Source: Pseudomonadota bacterium
GTDB lineage: Bacteria; Pseudomonadota; Gammaproteobacteria; Steroidobacterales; Steroidobacteraceae
Reading direction: 5' to 3'
NCBI GenBank assembly: GCA_021808195.1
Contig: JAKBCE010000010.1
Location: 62,001-126,000, forward strand
DNA length: 64,000 bases
The translations under genes were made by a program, and so were the position numbers. This document shows positions 18,271 to 29,404 of the stretch, piece after piece. The number at the start of each line of letters is the position of its first letter. Position 1 is the stretch's first letter. The notes under the pieces were generated by a model. It did no database searches. It was not told the DNA's origin and saw only the letters and a program-made list of their open reading frames with translations.

Positions 18271-19077
18271 TTACCAGAAGTGCCACCAGTGCTTCACGGT
18301 GAGGTCCGCCGCGCCGCTCACTGGGCCGGTGAAATTCGCCGCGTACACCCTCTGGGCCTGGGCGGCGAGCGACTTCAGGCCGAGCCGATCGTATGAAAGG
18401 ATCATCAGGGCGAGGGCGCTCTGCACCGCGGGGGCCCCCTCGTAATTCTCGAGCACGAGCCGGCAGCGGCGCACCGCGGCCACGTACGCCCCACGCTCGT
18501 AGTAATAGCGTGCCACGTAGGTGTCGTAAGCGGCCAGCCGGTCGCGCAGATAGATCATGCGCTGCCAGGAGTCCTGTGCATAAATGCTGTGCGGGTAGCG
18601 CGTGACCACCGTGCGGAAGGCGACAAAGGACTTGCGCACGTTGATCGGCGGACGTTTGGAGAGCTTCGCGCCGAACAGCCGCTCGATCGGGTTGGCGCGC
18701 TTGGGAAAGCGCACGACGCCCTTCATATACCAGGCGTAATCGACTCGCGGATGGGTCGGATGCTGCCGGATGAAGGTATTGGCCGCGTCGATGGCGGAAT
18801 CGTCCTGGCCCGCACGGTAATATGCGTAAATCAGATCGAGCTGTGCCTGTCGGGCCTGCGTGCTGAACGGGAAGACCGCAGTGAGCCGCTGGTAGAGCTT
18901 GATCGCGGCGTTGAATTCAAGGTCCTTCAGGTCCTTATTGGCCTGCTGGTACAGCGCCGTCGGGCTGTTCAGCATCAATTTGCGATGCGTGCAGCCGGTG
19001 AGGGCGAGAGCGGCCACGCACAGCGCGACCGCGATCATGCCGCGCGCGCGGCCTCGGGAGGACGGATTGGGAAGCAT
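18271..19077 (-). CDS. bamD: Outer membrane assembly lipoprotein BamD
   Basis: A 268-aa lipoprotein of the BAM complex, which inserts beta-barrel proteins into the outer membrane. The signal peptide ends in the lipobox ALALTGC; the mature protein is built of TPR helices, beginning with LYQQANKDLKDLEFNAAIKL and repeating patterns such as AQLDLIYAYYRAGQ and ARYYYERGAYVAAVRRC. ATG at 19077 is placed just ahead of the signal peptide. Its start codon overlaps the start codon of rluD on the other strand, a common gene pairing here made unusually tight. Confidence 0.9.
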   Translation of the reverse strand: MLPNPSSRGRARGMIAVALCVAALALTGCTHRKLMLNSPTALYQQANKDLKDLEFNAAIKLYQRLTAVFPFSTQARQAQLDLIYAYYRAGQDDSAIDAANTFIRQHPTHPRVDYAWYMKGVVRFPKRANPIERLFGAKLSKRPPINVRKSFVAFRTVVTRYPHSIYAQDSWQRMIYLRDRLAAYDTYVARYYYERGAYVAAVRRCRLVLENYEGAPAVQSALALMILSYDRLGLKSLAAQAQRVYAANFTGPVSGAADLTVKHWWHFW

Positions 19078-20089
19078 GGGGAAAGAGTATAGCGAAACCG
19101 CCGCGGAAACTTCGGATTCCGACCCGGCCACGGGCGCGGAGTTCCGTGTGCATCGATTCGCGCTGCCGGTCGAGCTCGCCGGCCTGCGCCTCGATCAAGC
19201 GCTTGCGCGCGCGTTGCCGCAGTACTCGCGCGCACGCCTGCAGGGCTGGCTCGAGGACGGTGCGATCGAGGTGGACGGCCGCCGTCCGCGCGCCAAGGAG
19301 AAAGTGCTCGGCGGGGAGCTGGTCTGCGTGCGTGCGCGGTGGCAGGCCGACACACGCATCGAGGCCGAGTCCCTGGCGTTGACCGTCGTGCATCAGGACC
19401 GCGGGATCATCGTGCTCGACAAGCCGGCGGGACTGGTCGTGCATCCCGGTGCCGGCAATCCGCGGCACACGCTGCAGAACGCGCTGCTGGCGCTCGATCC
19501 GGCGTTGGCGCGTGTGCCCCGCGCCGGTCTGGTGCATCGCCTAGACAAGGACACGAGCGGCCTGCTCGTAGTGGCCCGCACGCCCGAGGCGCATATGCGC
19601 CTGGTCGCCGCACTCGCCGCACGAGACATTGAGCGGGTCTATATGGCAGTGTGCACCGGCGCGATGACGGGCGGAGGCACCGTCGATGAGCCCATCGGCC
19701 GGCACCGTACGCAGCGGACCCGCATGAGCGTGCGGGCCGACGGGCGTGAGTCGGTTACGCACTACCGCATCGTCAAGCGGTTCAGGGCGCACACGCTGGT
19801 CCGCGTGCAGCTTGAGACCGGACGCACCCATCAGATTCGTGTTCACCTCGCGCATATCGGCTATCCGGTGGTGGGCGATCCGCTCTACGGCGGGCGCAAG
19901 CGCGTTCCGGCGGGCTGCAGCGCGACGCTCGCCGCAGAACTGCGCGCCTTTCCGCGCCAGGCGCTGCACGCGGCGCACCTGGCGCTCGAGCATCCGCTCA
20001 CCGGCAAGCGACTCGGGTGGGATGCGCCGCTGCCGGCCGACATGGCCGGGCTAATCGCAGCGCTCGAGCAGGATCAACATGCACGGTGA
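19076..20089 (+). CDS. rluD: 23S rRNA pseudouridine synthase RluD
   Basis: A 337-aa RluA-family enzyme that makes pseudouridines in helix 69 of 23S rRNA. An N-terminal S4 domain (LRLDQALARALPQYSRARLQ ... GAIEVDG) is followed by the catalytic core with HRLDKDTSGLLVVAR, whose Asp is the nucleophile, and a later LETGRTHQIRVHLAHIGYPV motif. The chosen ATG gives about 24 residues before the S4 domain; a shorter protein from an internal GTG near 19148 is possible and would remove the start-codon overlap with bamD. It overlaps pgeF by 11 bases. Confidence 0.93.
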   Translation: MGKEYSETAAETSDSDPATGAEFRVHRFALPVELAGLRLDQALARALPQYSRARLQGWLEDGAIEVDGRRPRAKEKVLGGELVCVRARWQADTRIEAESLALTVVHQDRGIIVLDKPAGLVVHPGAGNPRHTLQNALLALDPALARVPRAGLVHRLDKDTSGLLVVARTPEAHMRLVAALAARDIERVYMAVCTGAMTGGGTVDEPIGRHRTQRTRMSVRADGRESVTHYRIVKRFRAHTLVRVQLETGRTHQIRVHLAHIGYPVVGDPLYGGRKRVPAGCSATLAAELRAFPRQALHAAHLALEHPLTGKRLGWDAPLPADMAGLIAALEQDQHAR

Positions 20090-20816
20090 GCCTGAGCTGA
20101 TCGAGCCCGACTGGCCGGCTCCGCCCGGTGTGTGCGCCGCGTTCACGCTGCGCACCAGTGGAGTGAGTGCGCCGCCGTTCGATGCATTCAATTGCGCAGC
20201 GCACGTCGGGGATGCGCCGCAGGCGGTCGAACGCAATCGTGCCGCGCTGCGTGCGCGCCTGGGGCTCGCGGCCGAGCCGGCTTGGCTCGAGCAGGTGCAC
20301 GGCAGTCACGTCGTCATGTTGTGCGGTGCGCCGCTCGAGCCGGCGGATGCTGCCGTGACGGACGAGCGCGGGCGGGTCTGCGTGGTGCAGGTTGCCGACT
20401 GTCTGCCGGTGTTGTTCGCGGCGCGAGATGGTTCGGCGGTGGGCGCGGCGCACGCGGGCTGGCGCGGACTGGCCGGCGGGGTGTTGGAATCGACGGTGCG
20501 CGCGCTCGGCATCGCGCCGCAGGCGCTGCTCGCCTGGCTCGGACCTGCGATCGGGCCGCAGCACTTCGAAGTGGGCGAGGAGGTGCGCGCCGCGTTCGTG
20601 CGCACCGATCCGGGCGCGGCGGCGGCGTTCGCGGCCAATGCGCGGGGCCGCTGGCAGTGTGATCTGTACGCCCTGGCGCGGCGGCGACTGTCGGCCCTGG
20701 GCGTGACGGGCGTGTACGGCGGCGGCTGGTGCACATACGCAGATGCCGCAAAATTCTTCTCCTACCGGCGCGATGGGCGCTGCGGACGGATGGCCGCGCT
20801 GATCTGGCGCTCTTGA
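20079..20816 (+). CDS. pgeF: Purine nucleoside phosphorylase / peptidoglycan editing factor (YfiH/LACC1 family)
   Basis: A 245-aa multicopper-like phosphorylase of the DUF152 family. Family landmarks are [17 protein letters not shown] near the start, [11 protein letters not shown], the Cys-containing [14 protein letters not shown], the His-containing [16 protein letters not shown] and the closing [19 protein letters not shown]. Homologues cleave purine nucleosides and have been linked to correct muropeptide handling in Escherichia coli. Gene order rluD-pgeF-clpB is widespread in gammaproteobacteria. Its stop codon lies inside the -35 element of the clpB promoter. Confidence 0.92.
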   Translation: MHGEPELIEPDWPAPPGVCAAFTLRTSGVSAPPFDAFNCAAHVGDAPQAVERNRAALRARLGLAAEPAWLEQVHGSHVVMLCGAPLEPADAAVTDERGRVCVVQVADCLPVLFAARDGSAVGAAHAGWRGLAGGVLESTVRALGIAPQALLAWLGPAIGPQHFEVGEEVRAAFVRTDPGAAAAFAANARGRWQCDLYALARRRLSALGVTGVYGGGWCTYADAAKFFSYRRDGRCGRMAALIWRS

Positions 20817-20838
20817 ACGCCGGGACCCTCGCCCCCAT
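20812..20838 (+). promoter_or_regulatory. Sigma-32 heat-shock promoter for clpB
   Basis: CTTGAA (20812-20817) and CCCCAT (20833-20838) are separated by 15 bases, an excellent fit to the sigma-32 consensus. The start point would lie near 20846, about 26 bases before the clpB ATG. The -35 box overlaps the pgeF stop codon. Confidence 0.75.
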
Positions 20839-20871
20839 TCCGCCCGAAGCCCCGAATTGCAGGTGCTTCCG

Positions 20872-23445
<2,574 letters not shown>

Positions 23446-23456
23446 GGGCCGTTGCG

Positions 23457-23462
23457 TATAAT
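23457..23462 (+). promoter_or_regulatory. Possible -10 box for fmdB-DUF502
   Basis: A perfect TATAAT lies 42 bases before the fmdB start. No clear -35 element is seen at 16-18 bases upstream, so the promoter call is tentative. Confidence 0.35.
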
Positions 23463-23504
23463 CGAATCTCGGTTTCTTCAACCACACGGACAGACCTTCT
23501 GACC

Positions 23505-23939
23505 ATGCCGTTCTACGAATACCAGTGCCAGAGCTGCCAGTACTACGTCGAGGTGATGCAGAAGATCACGGATGCGCCGCTGAGGAAGTGCCCCTCCTGT
23601 GGCCGCATGACGCTCGTGAAGCTCATCTCCGCGCCGGTTTTTCGCCTAAAAGGCAGCGGCTGGTACGAAACCGACTTCAAGTCCGACAAAGAGGCGAAGC
23701 GCAATCTGGCGGGCGCCGAGCCCGAGGAGAGCAAGCCCGCCGAAGCGGCCAAGAGCGCCGCGAAAACCCCGGCGGCAAGCCCTGCGAGCCCGCCGGCGGC
23801 CGCCAAACCCGCCGCCGCCCCAGCGGCCGGCGGTGCCGCGCGCCGGCGCGCCAAACCGACGGCCCGCGCTGCGGGCGGGCGAGTGCGCGGCAAGACGAGT
23901 GCGGCGAAGCGAGCGACCCGGGGTCGCTCGAAGCGGTGA
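23505..23939 (+). CDS. FmdB-family zinc ribbon protein
   Basis: A 144-aa protein. The first 70 residues are the FmdB/CxxC_CxxC_SSSS regulatory-protein domain: YEYQCQSCQYYVEVMQKI and LRKCPSCGRM give the two Cys pairs of a zinc ribbon, and FRLKGSGWYETDFKS is the conserved tail. The remaining 70 residues are a low-complexity Ala/Pro/Arg/Lys tail, common in high-GC relatives. The role is unknown; possible RNA, ribosome or transcription functions are only suggested for the family. Gene order fmdB-DUF502-aspS is conserved in many gammaproteobacteria. Confidence 0.88.
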   Translation: MPFYEYQCQSCQYYVEVMQKITDAPLRKCPSCGRMTLVKLISAPVFRLKGSGWYETDFKSDKEAKRNLAGAEPEESKPAEAAKSAAKTPAASPASPPAAAKPAAAPAAGGAARRRAKPTARAAGGRVRGKTSAAKRATRGRSKR

Positions 23940-23943
23940 TCGC

Positions 23944-24648
23944 TTGAACGTGCCGCTGACCGTCCGTCCGGCGCCGCCTGGTGCGAAGCGCAAGGGCTCC
24001 CCGTTGCGGCGGATTCTCTTGTCCGGTGTGCTCTTCTGGCTGCCCATTGGCGCGACGCTCTGGGTGGTGATGTTCCTGCTGCACGTGCTCGATCGCATCG
24101 TGCCGCTGCTGCCGCTGCCTGCAGCGTACCGGCTGGAGGCCCTGGGCCCGGTGGTGCAGGCGGCGATCGGTCTGGTGCTCGCACTCGGGATCCTGTTCCT
24201 CACCGGTCTGCTGGTGACGAATCTGATCGGGCGGCGCCTGGTGGTCTACGGCGAGGAGGTGCTGCACCACATCCCCATCGTGGGGGCCGTGTACGGCGGG
24301 GTGAAGAGCTTCGCCGAGAGCGTGTTCTCGCAATCGAGCGCGTTTCGCCAGGTGGTGCTGGTCGAGTACCCCCGCCAGGGCGTCTGGAGCCTTGGCTTTC
24401 TCACCGCGGAAGACGTCGCGGAGGTCTCGGCGCGCACCGGTGAGCCGCATGCCGCGGTGTACATCTCGGCGGCGCTGAATGCGACTGCGGGCGTGCTGGT
24501 GATCGTGCCGCGGCGGCAGCTGATCGACCTCGACATGAGCGTCGATGCGGCCATGAAGATGATCATCACCTGCGGCGTCGTCACGCCGCCTTCGGCCGAC
24601 AAGGAGCGCTCGGCGCAGCGGCTGCCGCCGTCCGGACCGCAGCGGTGA
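23944..24648 (+). CDS. DUF502 family inner membrane protein
   Basis: A protein of about 234 aa with two membrane helices (ILLSGVLFWLPIGATLWVVM and AAIGLVLALGILFLTGLLVT) and a conserved soluble domain beginning IPIVGAVYGGVKSFAESVF and containing VLVEYPRQGVWSLGFLT. The function is unknown. TTG at 23944, just after the fmdB stop, is taken as the start; GTG at 23950 is equally possible. The stop overlaps the GTG of the dehydrogenase gene (GTGA), so translation is coupled. Confidence 0.88.
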   Translation: MNVPLTVRPAPPGAKRKGSPLRRILLSGVLFWLPIGATLWVVMFLLHVLDRIVPLLPLPAAYRLEALGPVVQAAIGLVLALGILFLTGLLVTNLIGRRLVVYGEEVLHHIPIVGAVYGGVKSFAESVFSQSSAFRQVVLVEYPRQGVWSLGFLTAEDVAEVSARTGEPHAAVYISAALNATAGVLVIVPRRQLIDLDMSVDAAMKMIITCGVVTPPSADKERSAQRLPPSGPQR

Positions 24649-25646
24649 AGGCGATGCGGCTCGGTGCAGCCGGCGCACCGCTGCAGCTCGAGACATTGCA
24701 GCTGCCGCCGCCCGGCGAGCATCAGATCCGCATCGCGGTCGAGGCTTGCGGGGTGTGCCGAACCGATCTGCACCTGCTCGACGGGGAGCTGCCCGATATC
24801 CACTACCCGCTTACGCCCGGACACGAAATCGTCGGTCGGGTGGTGGCGCGCGGGGCCGCCGCGACGCGCTGGCCGGTGGGCGCACGGGTCGGGGTTCCCT
24901 GGCTCGGCGGTACGTGCGGCGCGTGTCGCGATTGTCGCGAGGGACGGGAAAATCTCTGCCCGAGCGCGCGCTTCACCGGCTACAGCCTCGATGGAGGCTA
25001 TGCCGAGCAGGTGCTTGCCGACGAACGCTACTGCCTGTCTCTGCCCACCGCAGGGGCGGCCGCAGAGCTGGCGCCATTATTGTGCGCCGGACTGATCGGG
25101 TACCGTGCCTACCGCGCCGCGGGGCCGAGTCAGCGGCTCGGCTTGTACGGCTTTGGCGCCGCGGCACACCTGCTGGCGCAGGTGGCGCGGGCCGACGGGC
25201 GAGAGGTGTACGCGTTCACCCGCGCCGACGATGCGGCGAGCCAGCTGTTCGCACGGCAGCTCGGCGTGGCATGGGCGGGCGGTTCGGATCAGGCGCCCCC
25301 CGAGCCACTCGATGCGGCGATCCTGTTCGCACCGGTGGGTGCGCTGGTGCCCGCGGCGCTCGCGGCGGTGCGACCGGGCGGGCGCGTGATCTGCGCCGGG
25401 ATTCACATGAGCGACATTCCGCGCTTCCCCTACCGACTGCTCTGGGGCGAGCGAGAGGTCCGCTCCGTGGCGAACCTCACCCGTGCCGATGGCGAACAGT
25501 TTATGCGCCGCGCCGGGCAGCTCGGTCTGCGCGCCACCGTTGAGTGCTTCCCGCTGCACGCGGCGAACGAGGCGCTAGGGCGGCTGCGCGCCGGCACACT
25601 GCAGGGTGCGGCCGTGCTGGTTGCGGGGGGCAGCGGGGCTTCGTAA
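24645..25646 (+). CDS. Zinc-dependent alcohol dehydrogenase
   Basis: A 333-aa medium-chain dehydrogenase of the AdhP/AdhA type. The catalytic zinc Cys lies in [11 protein letters not shown], followed by GHEIVGRV. The structural zinc site has four Cys in [15 protein letters not shown]. The Rossmann domain begins [17 protein letters not shown]. It oxidises alcohols or reduces aldehydes with NAD(P). The gene is translationally coupled to the DUF502 gene upstream and ends 13 bases before the aspS start. Confidence 0.87.
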   Translation: MKAMRLGAAGAPLQLETLQLPPPGEHQIRIAVEACGVCRTDLHLLDGELPDIHYPLTPGHEIVGRVVARGAAATRWPVGARVGVPWLGGTCGACRDCREGRENLCPSARFTGYSLDGGYAEQVLADERYCLSLPTAGAAAELAPLLCAGLIGYRAYRAAGPSQRLGLYGFGAAAHLLAQVARADGREVYAFTRADDAASQLFARQLGVAWAGGSDQAPPEPLDAAILFAPVGALVPAALAAVRPGGRVICAGIHMSDIPRFPYRLLWGEREVRSVANLTRADGEQFMRRAGQLGLRATVECFPLHAANEALGRLRAGTLQGAAVLVAGGSGAS

Positions 25647-25659
25647 CATCGCGCCCCTT

Positions 25660-27429
25660 ATGCGCTCACATTACTGCGGACAGGTCGATGCCCAGCTCAT
25701 CGGCCAGAGCATCGAGGTCGCCGGATGGGTTCACCGTCGGCGCGACCACGGCGGCATCATTTTCATCGACCTGCGCGACCGGGAAGGGGTGCTGCAGATC
25801 GTCTTCGACCCGGACAGCCCGCCGCTGTTCAAGGAAGCGGAGCGGCTGCGCAACGAGTTCGTGATCCGCGTCAAGGGGCGTGTGCGCGCTCGTCCCGAAG
25901 GAACCGTCAACGAGCACCTCGCCTCAGGCCAGGTGGAGCTGCTCGCCGCCGAGCTCGAGGTGCTCAATCGCGCCGAACCGCTGCCGTTTCAGCTCGATGA
26001 GACGGTCGGCGAGGAAGTGCGGTTGCGCTACCGTTATCTCGACCTGCGCCGTGAGGAGATGAGTCGGCGGCTGCGCCTGCGCCACCAGCTCACGCGTGCG
26101 ATGCGGGCCTACCTCGATGAGCATGGCTTCATCGATATCGAAACCCCGATGCTGACCAAGGCGACGCCCGAGGGGGCGCGCGATTACCTGGTGCCGAGCC
26201 GCACGCATGAGGGGAAGTTCTTCGCCCTGCCGCAATCGCCGCAAATTTTCAAGCAGCTGCTGATGGTCGCCGGCTTTGACCGCTATTATCAGATCGTGCG
26301 CTGCTTCCGTGACGAGGACCTGCGCGCCGACCGCCAGCCGGAGTTCACCCAGCTCGACATCGAGACCTCCTTCCTCACGCAGGAGGAGATCATGGTGCTG
26401 ATGGAAGGGCTGGTGCGCGATTTCTTCCAGCGGGTGCTCGGGACGGCGCTGCCGGAGCCCTTCCCGCGCATCACTTACACCGAAGCGATGCGCCGCTACG
26501 GCTCCGACAAGCCCGACCTGCGCATCGCGCTCGAGCTCACCGACGTGGCGGATCTGGTCGCAGACTGCGACTTCAAGGTGTTCTCGGGGCCGGCCAAGGA
26601 TCCCAAGGGGCGCGTGGCGGCCCTGCGTGTGCCGGGCGGCGGGGCCATGCCGCGCTCGCAGATTGACGGCTACACCGCGTACGTGGCGCGTTACGGCGCC
26701 AAGGGGCTCGCCTACATCAAAGTCAACGAGCGCTCGCGCGGGCGCGAGGGGCTGCAGTCCCCGATCGTGAAATTCCTCAGCGACACGGCGATCGCGGGCA
26801 TCCTGGAGCGAACCGGGGCCGCCGACAACGATCTGATCTTCTTCGGCGCCGATGCGGCCAAGGTCGTGAGCGATGCGCTCGGCGCGCTGCGCCTGAAGAT
26901 CGGCCAGGACCTCGCGCTCGTGCAGCCGGGCTGGCGGCCGCTGTGGGTGGTGGACTTCCCGATGTTCGAGTGGGATGCCGAGGAGCGCCGCTGGGTCGCG
27001 ATGCACCATCCGTTCACCTCGCCAAAGAATGACGATCCGGCGGCCCTGCGTGCCGACCCGGAACGCGCCTTCGCCAGAGCCTACGACCTGGTGCTCAACG
27101 GCTCGGAGATCGGCGGTGGCTCGGTGCGTATCCATCGCCAGGAGATGCAGTCGACGGTGTTCGATCTGCTCGGGATCGGACCCGAAGAGGCGCGCCTGAA
27201 GTTCGGCTTTCTGCTCGACGCGCTGAAATACGGTGCGCCCCCGCACGGCGGCATTGCCTTTGGTCTGGACCGGCTGGCCATGCTGATGGCCGGCGCGGAC
27301 AGCATCCGCGAGGTCATCGCATTCCCCAAGACTCAGACTGCAGCGGATCCGCTCACCGATGCGCCAACGGAGGTCAGTGAGGCGCAACTGCGCGAGCTGC
27401 ACATCCGGGTGCGCAAGCCGCTGGCGTGA
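25660..27429 (+). CDS. aspS: Aspartyl-tRNA synthetase
   Basis: A 589-aa class IIb synthetase of the bacterial type. The OB-fold anticodon domain begins [20 protein letters not shown]. Motif 2 is in [20 protein letters not shown] and motif 3 in [16 protein letters not shown]. The bacterial GAD insertion domain occupies roughly residues 300-420. ATG at 25660 is chosen because it begins the conserved N-terminus; earlier in-frame codons overlap the dehydrogenase. Whether it also charges tRNA-Asn cannot be settled here. Confidence 0.96.
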   Translation: MRSHYCGQVDAQLIGQSIEVAGWVHRRRDHGGIIFIDLRDREGVLQIVFDPDSPPLFKEAERLRNEFVIRVKGRVRARPEGTVNEHLASGQVELLAAELEVLNRAEPLPFQLDETVGEEVRLRYRYLDLRREEMSRRLRLRHQLTRAMRAYLDEHGFIDIETPMLTKATPEGARDYLVPSRTHEGKFFALPQSPQIFKQLLMVAGFDRYYQIVRCFRDEDLRADRQPEFTQLDIETSFLTQEEIMVLMEGLVRDFFQRVLGTALPEPFPRITYTEAMRRYGSDKPDLRIALELTDVADLVADCDFKVFSGPAKDPKGRVAALRVPGGGAMPRSQIDGYTAYVARYGAKGLAYIKVNERSRGREGLQSPIVKFLSDTAIAGILERTGAADNDLIFFGADAAKVVSDALGALRLKIGQDLALVQPGWRPLWVVDFPMFEWDAEERRWVAMHHPFTSPKNDDPAALRADPERAFARAYDLVLNGSEIGGGSVRIHRQEMQSTVFDLLGIGPEEARLKFGFLLDALKYGAPPHGGIAFGLDRLAMLMAGADSIREVIAFPKTQTAADPLTDAPTEVSEAQLRELHIRVRKPLA

Positions 27430-27537
27430 ACGCTTCTGGGTCGGCGCGAGATTGACTAGGCAGGCTCGAGCGCAACCGGGGCGCGGCGGCCGGCGGGCAC
27501 GCTCCGGGCGGGGCAGACGGCCGGCGGTGCACGGCTG

Positions 27538-28176
27538 ATGAGCGCCGCTGAACACGTGATCTACGTGCACGGACTGTGGATGTCCGGCGGCGAGGGACTG
27601 CTGCTGCGGCATCGGCTTGCGCGCGAACTCGGCGCCACAGTCCACGCATTCTCCTACTCCGCCGTCACCGACGGCATGGAGGAGATCACCGAACAGCTGC
27701 GCGCGTTCGTCGCAGCGATTGACCCGCCGCGCGTGCATTTCGTCGGCCACAGTCTCGGCGGGCTGGTGATCTACCGGTTCTTCGAGCGGTTCGCACAGCA
27801 GCCGCCGGGGCGGGTGGTGTTTCTCGGCTCGCCCTGTGTGGCGAGCCGTGCGGCTGTCGAGGCCAGTCATTCGCGCTTCATCAGTGCGCTCATGGGTCGT
27901 TCGGTCGCCGAAGAGCTGCTGACACCGCGTCAGCGGCGTTGGTGTGCCGATCGCCCTCTCGGCATCATCGCCGGCTCCTACTCGTTCGGCGTCGGTCAGT
28001 TCCTCGCCGGCTTCGAGGATGACAGCGACGGTACCGTAGCGGTGAGCGAGACCCGTTTGCCGGGAGCTGCCGCGCACATCGTTGTGCCGGTGAGCCACAT
28101 GGGCATGTTGGTCTCGGCGCGCGTGGCGCGCGAGACGGCACATTTTCTGCGCGCGGGGCGCTTCTCCCTGCTCTGA
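27538..28176 (+). CDS. Alpha/beta hydrolase (esterase/lipase-like)
   Basis: A 212-aa single-domain alpha/beta hydrolase. The oxyanion strand is VIYVHGLWMSG, the nucleophile elbow is HFVGHSLGGLVIYR (Ser in G-H-S-L-G), an acidic residue is available in GFEDDSDGTVAVSETR, and the terminal His is in VPVSHMGML. It resembles small lipase-like hydrolases found in gammaproteobacterial genomes; the substrate is unknown. No signal peptide is seen, so it is probably cytoplasmic. It lies about 110 bases after aspS. Confidence 0.8.
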   Translation: MSAAEHVIYVHGLWMSGGEGLLLRHRLARELGATVHAFSYSAVTDGMEEITEQLRAFVAAIDPPRVHFVGHSLGGLVIYRFFERFAQQPPGRVVFLGSPCVASRAAVEASHSRFISALMGRSVAEELLTPRQRRWCADRPLGIIAGSYSFGVGQFLAGFEDDSDGTVAVSETRLPGAAAHIVVPVSHMGMLVSARVARETAHFLRAGRFSLL

Positions 28177-28199
28177 TTGCCGGGCGGGGCGTGCGAACC

Positions 28200-28676
28200 T
28201 CAGCGCAGCATCTTCGCCATGCACAGCGCGCTGGCCGGACACAGCGTGGCGAATTCCTCGCTCAATTGGACCGCGAAGGGCGCTTGCGCCCGCTCGATCA
28301 CCCGGTAGTCGAGTTGGCTGAAAAACGCGCTGGCCGTTTGCGTCAGCAGCACCACCTCGCGCACTCCGGCGCTGCGCGCCCGGCGTTCGAGTGCCTTGAC
28401 GAGACGGTGACCGAGACCGCGATTGCGCCAGGGCCGGGCGACGAACAGCGAGCGCAGCAGTGCCGCTGAGGCGTACAGTTCCAGCGCCCCAGCGCCCACT
28501 AGGTCCACTCCAGCGCAGGCGACGATGAACTGCGGTCGTGACCTGCCGAGATCGCTCACGAGCAGACCCTCGCGTTCGAGCAGTGCGGCGAGGGTGGGCA
28601 GATCTGCGGCCGAAGCCGGGCGGATCAGCAGACCCGAGGTCCGTACGGCGGCAGCGTCAAGCGGTGCTTGCGGCAT
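28200..28676 (-). CDS. GNAT N-acetyltransferase, ArsN2-like
   Basis: A 158-aa GNAT protein. The acetyl-CoA binding motif A appears as RSLFVARPWRNRGLGHRLVK, followed by a VREVVLLTQTASAFFSQLDY strand-helix and the end motif LCPASALCM. The C-P-A-S-A-x-C-M ending matches ArsN2-type acetyltransferases, annotated as arsenic-resistance accessory enzymes. No arsenic genes are nearby, so the substrate is uncertain. It is convergent with the hydrolase gene. Confidence 0.78.
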   Translation of the reverse strand: MPQAPLDAAAVRTSGLLIRPASAADLPTLAALLEREGLLVSDLGRSRPQFIVACAGVDLVGAGALELYASAALLRSLFVARPWRNRGLGHRLVKALERRARSAGVREVVLLTQTASAFFSQLDYRVIERAQAPFAVQLSEEFATLCPASALCMAKMLR

Positions 28677-28824
28677 ACTGAGAATCCGTCAACAGCGGCT
28701 GCAGGCGGACTCGGTCCGAGTCCCGATCGCGCCTGAGCCCGGGGGCGCAGGACACAGTGTAAGCCTATTGCGGGGCGCATCGGCCGGCGTGAGGCCGCGC
28801 CGCGCGCATCGAGGAGACTCCGAT

Positions 28825-29322
28825 TTGACCGTGCAGAAACCTCTCATGGCAGCGCTGCTGTGGTTCTTGCTCTGTGCGGCAGGCGCCGGCCCGGCCGCGG
28901 CGCGACCGCTGGCGCAGGTCCCGACGGGCGTGGCGGCCCGCCATCCGCTGCGCGCGATGCGCGGGCAGACTGCGGGCGCTTGGCAGAGCGCCGGCCCGGG
29001 CCCGGCGCTCTATTCACGGGGGCTCTGGTACGACCTCGCGTTTCGTCCGAGCGTCGTTTTGCCCGCTGCCGCCCGGATCACTACGGTGCACTGGAGTTGG
29101 GGGCTCTCGCGCATTCCGGCCGGATTGGACGTGCGGCTCTGCTGGATGACGAACCAACACTGCGTGACGATTTCGGCGCGTCAGTCGGGCGACACCCGCG
29201 CCTTCGCTGGACTGTCCGCCGCGGGGCCGGCGATCTTGGCGTTTCGCGTCCGGGGCACGGCCGCCATGCTTCCTGTGTACGGGGCGGCTGATCAAATCAT
29301 CGTCAACTACATCGTCGGCTAG
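28825..29322 (+). CDS. FlhE-like periplasmic protein
   Basis: A secreted protein of about 165 aa. The start is TTG at 28825, eight bases after a GGAG ribosome site; GTG at 28831 and ATG at 28846 are alternatives. The signal peptide is PLMAALLWFLLCAAGAGPAA with cleavage near A-A-A-R. The mature part has a paired-Cys region (VRLCWMTNQHCVTIS), WSWGLSRIP, a TRAFAGLSAAGPAILAFRV segment and ends in IIVNYIVG, all matching the FlhE family. In enterobacteria FlhE controls proton leakage through flagellar export; no flagellar genes are in this window. Confidence 0.68.
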   Translation: MTVQKPLMAALLWFLLCAAGAGPAAARPLAQVPTGVAARHPLRAMRGQTAGAWQSAGPGPALYSRGLWYDLAFRPSVVLPAAARITTVHWSWGLSRIPAGLDVRLCWMTNQHCVTISARQSGDTRAFAGLSAAGPAILAFRVRGTAAMLPVYGAADQIIVNYIVG

Positions 29323-29404
29323 CGGTCGGCGGGGCCGGCCCGACGCGCTCTCTCGGGGAGCATGCGCCTCTTCCTCGGCGGCCCCCAGTACCCGGCTCTG
29401 CCCA

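Noticed and set aside
25924..28242. A 772-codon minus-strand open frame across aspS and the hydrolase gene
   Set aside because: It spans two clearly coding plus-strand genes and has no recognisable protein features.
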